23,895 nucleotides of DNA from an uncultured Lachnospiraceae bacterium (GTDB lineage Bacteria; Bacillota; Clostridia; Lachnospirales; Lachnospiraceae), in the NCBI GenBank assembly GCA_902797015.1, contig CADBRG010000128.1, positions 1 through 23,895 of the forward strand, given 5' to 3'. A program made the position numbers and the translations under genes. Below the pieces are notes generated by a model, which worked only from the letters and a program-made list of their open reading frames with translations, made no database searches and was not told where the DNA came from. Positions 15,994 through 21,982 of this stretch are shown here, in pieces (position 1 is the stretch's first letter; each line of letters starts with the position of its first letter).

Positions 15994-16064
15994 AAATATA
16001 AGTTAGGTTTAACTGACTGATATTTGTCGTATATAACATTCGTATTAAAACCGGGGGAAGTAAC

Positions 16065-16397
16065 ATGAGATCAGGATTCCTGTATTCAAAGTATGCAGAT
16101 TTAAACAAGCTGCCGGCACCATACTGCAATATGGAGCCGCGTACGATCAATAAAGAGTATATGTCCGTTTACAATGAGGGACAGAGACTTGCAGAGGCAA
16201 ACGGCATCGTCATCCGTGCGGCGCTGGAGTATTTTGGCGGAAGCCAGGCACGGACAGCGCTTGTAAAAGTGAGCGAAACAAGCTATGCCACAGAAGCAGT
16301 GACAGATCAGGGAATCCTGCTCACCAGTGTACATACAAACGGGCGCGTCCGCAGCGCGCTTCGCAAGGATGATGGAAGTCGCATATGTCAGGCATAA
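16065..16397 (+). CDS. Hypothetical protein, 110 residues
   Basis: I do not recognise a named domain. The protein opens MRSGFLYSKYADLNKLPAPY and contains ALEYFGGSQARTALVKVSETSYATEAVT; it has no signal peptide or membrane segment and looks soluble. The ribosome site GGGGGAAG lies about 7 nt before the ATG. Its end overlaps the next ORF (16369) in another frame, so the two may be translationally coupled, or a single-base frameshift may have split one longer gene. It follows a terminator and so starts a new transcript, though I see only a weak promoter (TTTAAC, 16-bp spacer, TATATA). Confidence 0.65.
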   Translation: MRSGFLYSKYADLNKLPAPYCNMEPRTINKEYMSVYNEGQRLAEANGIVIRAALEYFGGSQARTALVKVSETSYATEAVTDQGILLTSVHTNGRVRSALRKDDGSRICQA

Positions 16398-16683
16398 AAG
16401 CGAACGTCTGGAGCAGATTGAAAAGATCGCAAATGAGCCGTTTTCAATCCTGGATATGAAATGCCCTTCTGAGGAGGCGTGTCTGCTGGCAGTCCGTGCA
16501 GATTGGGGCGTATTTGAATATCTGCCGATCCAGACAGAGGAAATCTGTATGGAGGCAGTGCGGCAAAGAGGCGAACTGCTGGCGTATGTAGAAGAGCAGA
16601 CACTGCCCGTCTGCAGGGCAGCGGTGATGCAAAATCCTGACGCGATGCGGCTGGTAGATGAATGGTTCAAAGAAGATCTGTAA
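16369..16683 (+). CDS. Small protein with DUF4116-like repeats
   Basis: This ORF of about 104 residues starts at ATG 16369 (or 16372), inside the end of the previous ORF and in the +1 frame relative to it. The body shows three repeats of about 22 residues, beginning EACLLAVRADWG, EICMEAVRQRGE and PVCRAAVMQNPD. They resemble the DUF4116 helical repeats found in many gut bacterial proteins. No good Shine-Dalgarno precedes either ATG (AAGG is only 0-3 nt away), so expression would depend on coupling to the upstream ORF or on a frameshift product. Function unknown. A terminator follows at 16714. Confidence 0.6.
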   Translation: MMEVAYVRHKSERLEQIEKIANEPFSILDMKCPSEEACLLAVRADWGVFEYLPIQTEEICMEAVRQRGELLAYVEEQTLPVCRAAVMQNPDAMRLVDEWFKEDL

Positions 16684-16713
16684 CGTATACAGCTCGAGAG
16701 AGTTCGATAAGAG

Positions 16714-16750
16714 AAATCCTGTGGTTCATTGAAAACCACAGGATTTTTTT
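16714..16750 (+). terminator. Terminator between the DUF4116-like ORF and the convergent Uma2 gene
   Basis: The 13-bp perfect stem AAATCCTGTGGTT (16714-16726) with AACCACAGGATTT (16734-16746) has a 7-nt loop and ends in seven T. The T-run overlaps the stop codon of the convergent minus-strand gene (16749-16751). Confidence 0.92.
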
Positions 16751-17585
16751 AGTCTTTCAACTCCGGAAAATAATTGACCAGATCGTGATAGATCTCTCCA
16801 AAGTCAACCTGGAATCGCCCTTCACTGATGTGCACCGGGATCGTATCAGAAATGCCGTAGATGCGATGGATGATATCCTCATCAAAGACGCTGACCATGA
16901 TCCTTTTTTCTTTCAGATCGATGATCCAGTATTCCTTTACTCCTGCTTCTGCGTATTTTGCGCCCTTGATCACGATGTCCTTTTTTCTGGTGGACGGAGA
17001 GAGTACTTCAATGATCAGATCAGGAGCACCGTAATATCTGCCATCCTTAAAACGTGAGGAATCACAGGTGCCAAATACATCCGGTTGAACGATCGTCTTA
17101 TCATCGCAGTCAAGCTGTACATCGAGCGGAGAGACAAACGGTCGGCAGTCTGTCTGCCGGCTCTTTGCCTGTGAGAGCAGTGTATGATAAATTTCGCCTA
17201 CCAGAAACTGATGGTAACCGGTCGGGGCTGCCATATCATAAAAGACGCCGTCAATCAGCTCAACACGGCGCTCCTCCGGTAAGGCCAGATAATCTTCTAA
17301 CGTATATTCACCGGGTTTCTTCTCAATGGGATCAGACTGTGATGTGCCATAGGAAGCAGCAGCTTCAGAAATGATGGTGCCCGCTGTGTCATAACTCTTC
17401 TCCGGAAGAGGGGATACGGAAAAAACTGCTTCCTCTAATGCGAGGATCGTCTCATAGCGCGGAGAAGCTGTCGCGCCGCTCATGATTTTCTGAATCGTAG
17501 ATAACGGCACTTTGGAAAGCTCGGATAATTTTTTATACGAGAGCCCCAGGTCTTTTGCCCGTTGTTTCAGTCTTTCAATTCTCAA
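16749..17585 (-). CDS. XRE-type HTH fused to a Uma2 (DUF820) nuclease-fold domain
   Basis: This is a 278-residue two-domain protein. Residues 1-55 form a Cro/C1-type helix-turn-helix (LGLSYKKLSELSKVPLSTIQKIMSG). After a linker, residues about 94-275 are a Uma2 domain of the PD-(D/E)XK fold: YTLEDYLALPEERRVELIDG, then Q167-P168-D169, then E193 in LIIEVLSPST with downstream lysines, and EYWIID. The putative metal and catalytic residues look intact. Uma2 proteins are very common in cyanobacteria and occur in Firmicutes; their target is unknown. The gene is read from a perfect consensus promoter (17624-17652) flanked by repeats, which suggests autoregulation through the HTH. It diverges from the rhomboid-AmmeMemoRadiSam block. 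Confidence 0.9.
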   Translation of the reverse strand: MRIERLKQRAKDLGLSYKKLSELSKVPLSTIQKIMSGATASPRYETILALEEAVFSVSPLPEKSYDTAGTIISEAAASYGTSQSDPIEKKPGEYTLEDYLALPEERRVELIDGVFYDMAAPTGYHQFLVGEIYHTLLSQAKSRQTDCRPFVSPLDVQLDCDDKTIVQPDVFGTCDSSRFKDGRYYGAPDLIIEVLSPSTRKKDIVIKGAKYAEAGVKEYWIIDLKEKRIMVSVFDEDIIHRIYGISDTIPVHISEGRFQVDFGEIYHDLVNYFPELKD

Positions 17586-17623
17586 GTCAGGTTCCTCCTG
17601 TTTACAGATTGCCTTCTGATACC

Positions 17624-17661
17624 ATTATAATGCCGTAAAGATTCCATGTCAATGCCGTAAA
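17624..17661 (-). promoter_or_regulatory. Perfect consensus promoter with two direct repeats for the HTH-Uma2 gene
   Basis: On the minus strand TTGACA (17652-17647), a 17-bp spacer and TATAAT (17629-17624) match the sigma-A consensus exactly. A 10-bp direct repeat TTTACGGCAT occurs twice, 22 bp (two helical turns) apart: at 17661-17652, overlapping the first base of the -35 box, and at 17639-17630, directly before the -10. Such a strong promoter with same-face repeats fits a tightly repressed, probably autoregulated gene. Confidence 0.85.
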
Positions 17662-17681
17662 TGGAAGTAAATAGAATTATA

Positions 17682-17697
17682 TTTCCATAAATGGAAA
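17682..17697. promoter_or_regulatory. Palindrome in the Uma2/rhomboid divergent region
   Basis: TTTCCAT-AA-ATGGAAA is a perfect inverted repeat 9 bp upstream of the rhomboid -35 box. The half-site TAAATGGAA recurs exactly 30 bp away at 17658-17666. It is a candidate operator for the HTH protein or another regulator acting on both divergent promoters. Confidence 0.65.
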
Positions 17698-17706
17698 CGC
17701 AAAAAC

Positions 17707-17735
17707 TTGATTTCACAGACAAAATAAGATATGAT
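17707..17735 (+). promoter_or_regulatory. Promoter for the rhomboid-AmmeMemoRadiSam operon
   Basis: TTGATT (17707-17712), a 17-bp spacer and TATGAT (17730-17735) lie 32 bp before the rhomboid ATG. I see no other good promoter or terminator until after 21833, so it may drive all five genes. Confidence 0.75.
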
Positions 17736-17767
17736 GTGAACAGTAAAATTCATTTTCAGGAGAAATC

Positions 17768-18358
17768 ATGAGAGAAAAGAAAGCAGTTTTTACGATCGCT
17801 CTGATTGTCATCAATATCGCAGTATTTGTCGTGGAGACCATTGCAGGCGGCAGTGAGAATACACAGGTTGCATTACAGTTTGGTGTGGCATATGCGCCAC
17901 TTGTTTTTTCGGGAGAATATTATCGCTTGTTTACAGCGATGTTTTTGCATTTCGGTGCATTTCATCTGCTGGCCAATATGGTATCGCTGGGCGTGTTGGG
18001 GCCGGCTGTGGAGAAGCTGTTCGGGAAGATCCGTTTTCTGCTGATCTATCTGATCGGCGGGCTTGTCGGAAATATCCTGAGTATGTACATGGATGTGTGG
18101 CTTGACAGAAATGCATTGTCAGCAGGGGCTTCCGGTGCGATCTTTGCCCTGTTTGGCGCATATCTGGTTATGGCGCTTTCGAAGAAGTTTACGGGGCTGT
18201 CCGTACCGCGTGTCCTGATCGCGATCGTGATCTCGCTGATACCGGGATTTGAGATGCAGTCGATCAATATGACTGCGCATATCGGCGGCCTGATCGGCGG
18301 TTTTGTCGTAGCGCTGATCCTGTTACCTACGATTATAAAGCCACGCAGATTGAAATAG
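17768..18358 (+). CDS. Rhomboid family intramembrane serine protease
   Basis: This is a 196-residue membrane protease with six hydrophobic segments that cleaves substrates within the bilayer. The catalytic dyad is Ser122 in GASGAIF and His171 in AHIGG; the oxyanion residues H66 and N70 in HFGAFHLLAN are also present. The short compact form without an extra cytoplasmic domain is common in Clostridia. The ribosome site is CAGGAG, just before the ATG. It is the first gene of a tightly spaced run with the Memo-AMMECR1 fusion (45 bp gap). Substrate unknown; any link to the downstream genes is inferred only from position. Confidence 0.94.
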   Translation: MREKKAVFTIALIVINIAVFVVETIAGGSENTQVALQFGVAYAPLVFSGEYYRLFTAMFLHFGAFHLLANMVSLGVLGPAVEKLFGKIRFLLIYLIGGLVGNILSMYMDVWLDRNALSAGASGAIFALFGAYLVMALSKKFTGLSVPRVLIAIVISLIPGFEMQSINMTAHIGGLIGGFVVALILLPTIIKPRRLK

Positions 18359-18403
18359 CACAGGTTTCATAAGGAATGGAATTATGCAGACGGGAGGACT
18401 AAA

Positions 18404-19789
18404 ATGGCGATTTTGGCAGCATTTATGGTTCCGCATCCGCCGATGATCGTACCTGAAGTCGGCAGAGGCAGCGAAGCACAGATTGAAAAGACCACTCGTG
18501 CATACGAACAGGTGGCGGATGAGATCGCAGCATTAAAGCCTGAGACGATCATCATCACGAGTCCGCATACGACGATGTATATGGACTATTTTCATATCTC
18601 GCCGGGAAGTACTGCGGATGGTTCCTTTGCGGCGTTTCGTGCAGGGTCTGTACGCTTTCATGAGACTTATGATGAGGAGCTTGTGGCACAGATCGAGTGT
18701 CTGGCAGATGTGCATGATCTGTCTGCGGGTACGCTGGGAGAGCGCGAGCCGGCACTTGATCACGGGACGATGGTTCCGCTCTGGTTCATCCGGCAAAAAT
18801 ACACAGACTTTAAAATCGTAAGGATCGGACTTTCCGGTCTGCCATTAACGGATCATTACAAACTGGGAGAGGTGATCTGTCAGGCGGTGGAGGAGACTGG
18901 GCGAAGGGCTGTCTTTATTGCGAGTGGTGATCTGTCGCATAAACTGCAGGATTACGGCCCTTACGGATTTGCGGATGAAGGTCCGCAGTATGATGCGCGG
19001 ATCATGGATGTCTGCGGCAGGGCGGCTTTTGATGAGCTGTTTGATTTTTCGGATGGCTTTTGCGAAAAGGCGGCAGAATGTGGACACCGTTCCTTTACGA
19101 TCATGGCAGGTGCATTTGACGGGATCGCTGTAAAGGCAACGCAGCTTTCGCATGAAGATGTGACAGGTGTCGGCTACGGAATCTGCACGTTTTATCCGCA
19201 GGGAAAAGATGACGGCAGACATTTCCTGAAGCAGTATCTGGAAGCACAGGAAGCAGAGCTGACAGCGCAGCGGGCGCAGTCAGACGCCTATGTCAGACTG
19301 GCGAGAGCTTCTCTGGAGAGCTATATCAGGACCGGAAAAACCATCTGCGTACCGAACGATCTTCCGGAGGAGATGACCCAAAAGCGAGCCGGTGCATTCG
19401 TATCCATCCATAAGCAGGGAAAGCTTCGCGGTTGTATCGGAACGATCCAGCCGACCACTGAATGTGTGGCAGAAGAAATCATACAGAATGCGATCAGTGC
19501 GTCAACAAAAGACCCGCGGTTTGACGCAATCACGGAAGATGAGCTGAAATGGCTTGAGATCAACGTCGATGTACTTGGCGAGCCGGAGGATATCGATTCA
19601 GCGGCTCAGCTGGATGTAAAACGATACGGTGTGATCGTCAGTAAAGGATTCAAGAGAGGGTTGCTCTTGCCGGATCTTGAAGGAGTTGATACGGTAGAGG
19701 ATCAGGTCGCGATCGCAATGCAAAAGGCAGGTATTGCACCGGGGACGAAGGTGAAGCTGCAGAGATTTGAAGTGATCCGGCATACCTGA
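18404..19789 (+). CDS. Memo-AMMECR1 fusion (AmmeMemoRadiSam system proteins B and A)
   Basis: This 461-residue fusion has two domains. Residues 1 to about 265 are a Memo/LigB-like domain of the class III extradiol dioxygenase fold; likely metal and active-site residues are H11 (VPHPPM), H55 (SPHTT), H120 (LDHGTMVPL) and H179 (GDLSHKL). Residues about 290-461 are an AMMECR1 domain with the hallmark LRGCIGTIQP (341-350) and STKDPRF. These families occur with a radical SAM protein in a conserved but uncharacterised set named AmmeMemoRadiSam, and a radical SAM member follows two genes later. The ribosome site is GGGAGGA. The fusion fixes the A:B ratio at 1:1 and suggests the domains act on one substrate. 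The reaction is unknown. Confidence 0.93.
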   Translation: MAILAAFMVPHPPMIVPEVGRGSEAQIEKTTRAYEQVADEIAALKPETIIITSPHTTMYMDYFHISPGSTADGSFAAFRAGSVRFHETYDEELVAQIECLADVHDLSAGTLGEREPALDHGTMVPLWFIRQKYTDFKIVRIGLSGLPLTDHYKLGEVICQAVEETGRRAVFIASGDLSHKLQDYGPYGFADEGPQYDARIMDVCGRAAFDELFDFSDGFCEKAAECGHRSFTIMAGAFDGIAVKATQLSHEDVTGVGYGICTFYPQGKDDGRHFLKQYLEAQEAELTAQRAQSDAYVRLARASLESYIRTGKTICVPNDLPEEMTQKRAGAFVSIHKQGKLRGCIGTIQPTTECVAEEIIQNAISASTKDPRFDAITEDELKWLEINVDVLGEPEDIDSAAQLDVKRYGVIVSKGFKRGLLLPDLEGVDTVEDQVAIAMQKAGIAPGTKVKLQRFEVIRHT

Positions 19790-19829
19790 TACGGTTTAGA
19801 AAACAAAACAACATAGTGGAGGACATGAT

Positions 19830-20447
19830 ATGAAAGTATTGATCATCAATGGCAGCCCGAGGGTAAATGGGAATACCACGATAGCAGTCAACGAAATGGT
19901 GAAGATTTTCGAACAGGAAGGAATCGAATCGGTTGTATATCAGATCGGGCAGCAGGATATCCGCGGATGCATTGCCTGCGGAAGCTGCATGCAGAAGGGA
20001 AAGTGCGTCTTTGACGATGTGGTCAATGAACTTGCACCGGTATTGGAAGAAGCAGACGGTTTGGTGGTAGCAACCCCGGTATATTATGCATCGGCAAATG
20101 CGACACTGATCGCATGTCTGGACAGGCTGTTTTACAGTACATCCTTTGATAAGACCATGAAGGTCGGCGCTGCGATCGCAGTGGCCAGACGAGGCGGATG
20201 TACCGCTACGTTTGATGAACTGAATAAGTATTTTACGATATCAAATATGCCCATTGCATCCGGTCAGTACTGGAACTGTGTGCATGGAAGGGAAAAAGGA
20301 GAAGCTGAACAGGATCTGGAAGGTCTTCAGACGGTGCGTGGCGTAGCCCGGAACATGACCTTTTTGATCAAGAGTATTGCGCTCGGAAAAGAAGCTTATG
20401 GTTTGCCTGAAAAGGAAGCATGGCAGCCGACACATTTTATTCGGTAA
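19830..20447 (+). CDS. Iron-sulfur flavoprotein (NADPH-dependent FMN reductase fold)
   Basis: This 205-residue protein has a flavodoxin-like FMN-binding fold. The phosphate loop is NGSPRVNGNT (7-16), and a later loop TPVYYASANA contacts the flavin. A compact Cys motif C47-x2-C50-x2-C53-x5-C59 (GCIACGSCMQKGKC) matches the CX2CX2CX4-7C pattern of archaeal and clostridial iron-sulfur flavoproteins, so an FMN plus a [4Fe-4S] cluster is likely. It would shuttle single electrons between two-electron and one-electron partners. It lies between the Memo-AMMECR1 fusion and the radical SAM gene with gaps of 40 bp on both sides, which makes it a plausible electron donor for the radical SAM enzyme (inference). 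Confidence 0.9.
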   Translation: MKVLIINGSPRVNGNTTIAVNEMVKIFEQEGIESVVYQIGQQDIRGCIACGSCMQKGKCVFDDVVNELAPVLEEADGLVVATPVYYASANATLIACLDRLFYSTSFDKTMKVGAAIAVARRGGCTATFDELNKYFTISNMPIASGQYWNCVHGREKGEAEQDLEGLQTVRGVARNMTFLIKSIALGKEAYGLPEKEAWQPTHFIR

Positions 20448-20487
20448 CATGTAGTCATTACATTTTATCCGGAAGCAGGAGACAATC

Positions 20488-21348
20488 ATGGCAGAGTGTA
20501 GCGTTTGTTTCAGACATTGCAAACTGGAAGAAGGCCAGATCGGATTTTGCAGGGGACGCATCTGTGTAGACGGCGTGGTGCGGGCAAGAAATTATGGGAA
20601 GGTCACTTCGCTGGCATTGGATCCGATTGAAAAGAAGCCGCTTGCCCGGTTTTATCCCGGCAGCAGGATCTTATCTGTCGGGAGTTTTGGCTGTAATCTG
20701 CGCTGTCCGTTCTGTCAGAATCATGAGATCTCATGGTCTAAAGAAGCAGAGCGGTTCAACGAAGAAGCCGAATATATTTCGCCGGAAGAATTGGCGGCAA
20801 CAGCCGTATATTACCAAAACAAAGGCAATATCGGCGTAGCGTTCACGTACAACGAACCGCTGATCGGATATGAGTATATTCTGGATACGGCAAAGCTGAT
20901 TCATGAAGCCGGCATGAAAAATGCTCTGGTGACAAACGGTACGGCTGATTTATCCATACTGGAACAGCTTGCGCCTTATATTGACGCAATGAACATTGAC
21001 CTGAAGGGATTTACCGACCGGTATTACAGGGAAGTGCTTGGCGGTGACCTGAAGATGGTTCTGGCATTTATCCGGCGGGCCGTACAGAGCTGTCATGTTG
21101 AGTTGACAACATTGATCATACCGGGAGAAAATGATTCCGAGGACAAAATGCGGGCAATGTGTCAGTGGATCGCAGGACTTCAGAATGCAAATGGGGAAAC
21201 CATTGGCCAAAATGTTCCATTGCACATTTCCAGATTTTTCCCACGCTTTAACATGACTGATCGCGGGCCCACGGATGTGGCATTGATTTATCGACTTGCT
21301 GATGTTGCGAGAGATTACCTGAAATGTGTTTATACCGGGAACTGTTAG
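20488..21348 (+). CDS. amrS: AmmeMemoRadiSam system radical SAM enzyme
   Basis: This is a 286-residue radical SAM protein that should cleave S-adenosylmethionine with a [4Fe-4S] cluster. The CX3CX2C motif is C69-NLR-C73-PF-C76. An N-terminal Cys-rich segment (C4, C7, C11, C21, C26; CSVCFRHC and GFCRGRIC) is typical of the AmmeMemoRadiSam enzyme and could bind zinc or another cluster. Other family parts are YNEPLIGYEYI, NGTADLSILEQLAPYIDAMNIDLKG and LTTLIIPGEND, which resemble pyruvate-formate-lyase activase relatives. It follows the flavoprotein by 40 bp. The substrate is unknown; the linked AMMECR1 and Memo domains are expected to work in the same pathway. Confidence 0.93.
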   Translation: MAECSVCFRHCKLEEGQIGFCRGRICVDGVVRARNYGKVTSLALDPIEKKPLARFYPGSRILSVGSFGCNLRCPFCQNHEISWSKEAERFNEEAEYISPEELAATAVYYQNKGNIGVAFTYNEPLIGYEYILDTAKLIHEAGMKNALVTNGTADLSILEQLAPYIDAMNIDLKGFTDRYYREVLGGDLKMVLAFIRRAVQSCHVELTTLIIPGENDSEDKMRAMCQWIAGLQNANGETIGQNVPLHISRFFPRFNMTDRGPTDVALIYRLADVARDYLKCVYTGNC

Positions 21349-21395
21349 TCCGTATGAAAGCAGATGGTTCAGGCCGGGAAAGAAAGGATGCGTAA

Positions 21396-21833
21396 ATGGC
21401 AGAAGAAAAAAGGAATGTAGTGCCTTTGACAGATGAAGAAATCCAGGCATTTCAAACGAAGCTTGGAAAGAGCCATAAAAACCAAAAAGACTGGGAATTG
21501 CTAGAGAACGTTTTCGAAGGCAAAATGATGTATACGGCAAAGCCGACACAGCTTCGTCAGCAGCGAAAGTATTCCACTGACGGGATTCTGACCCATGGCG
21601 GAGCGCTCTTGGTATTTACCAGTGAAGTGTCATGTGCAAAATACCTTGCAAAGGTAGGGATTGCAAATGATAAATACATGTCGATCCGTGAAATCCCTTA
21701 TGATTCCGTACGGGAAACTGCGAAGAAGCATCAGAAGATGGCATTCATTGATCTGAATGAACCGGTGGGACAGAGAATCGCCGGGATCGATGGCAAAAAC
21801 GGCGTATTCCGTGTATTTGCGGTTTCAAAATAG
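21396..21833 (+). CDS. Hypothetical soluble protein, 145 residues
   Basis: I do not recognise this protein with confidence. It has a charged N-terminus (MAEEKRNVVPLTDEEIQAFQ), no signal peptide and no membrane helix. The central segment GALLVFTSEVSCAKYLAKVG resembles the start of SseB-type domains, which often carry a VFTS motif, but the match is weak. The C-terminus reads QRIAGIDGKNGVFRVFAVSK. The ribosome site AAAGGA is well placed. It lies 47 bp after the radical SAM gene on the same strand, before the terminator at 21889, and is probably the last gene of the same operon. Function unknown. Confidence 0.7.
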   Translation: MAEEKRNVVPLTDEEIQAFQTKLGKSHKNQKDWELLENVFEGKMMYTAKPTQLRQQRKYSTDGILTHGGALLVFTSEVSCAKYLAKVGIANDKYMSIREIPYDSVRETAKKHQKMAFIDLNEPVGQRIAGIDGKNGVFRVFAVSK

Positions 21834-21840
21834 AAATCTC

Positions 21841-21870
21841 TTGACTTATTTAAAAAAAATCATGTAGAAT
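21841..21870 (+). promoter_or_regulatory. Promoter upstream of the second MATE gene
   Basis: TTGACT (21841-21846), an 18-bp A-rich spacer and TAGAAT (21865-21870) form a good promoter. Transcription would begin near 21877, only about 12 nt before a terminator hairpin and about 106 nt before the MATE start codon. Confidence 0.7.
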
Positions 21871-21888
21871 AAACATCGATCGAGCAGC

Positions 21889-21926
21889 AAACGCGTAAGT
21901 CCAGATTATGGACTTGCGCGTTTTTT
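21889..21926 (+). terminator. Leader terminator, possible attenuator, before the second MATE gene
   Basis: The arm AACGCGTAAGTCC pairs with GGACTTGCGCGTT (13 bp, one wobble) across a 7-nt loop, followed by TTTTTT. It may end the upstream operon, but it also sits between a promoter (21841-21870) and the MATE gene. That is the layout of a transcription attenuator or of a short leader RNA. Confidence 0.85.
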
Positions 21927-21982
21927 GCGTGAAGCAATGAGCCATGCGCAGACAAGACCTACCAAGAAAAGAGGATATAAAC

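Noticed and set aside
15931..16064. T-box or other riboswitch before the small ORFs
   Set aside because: No T-box consensus or known aptamer core is visible; the structure is explained as the terminator of the FAD oxidase gene.
16101..16739. 212-codon minus-strand ORF
   Set aside because: It covers both small plus-strand ORFs but shows no recognisable domain, is Ser/Cys rich, and lacks a promoter and ribosome site. The plus frames have the DUF4116-like repeats and a ribosome site, so they are favoured.
21944..21982. Upstream start for the second MATE protein
   Set aside because: The extension is polar, not conserved in MATE proteins and lacks a ribosome site; ATG 21983 has GAGGA correctly spaced.
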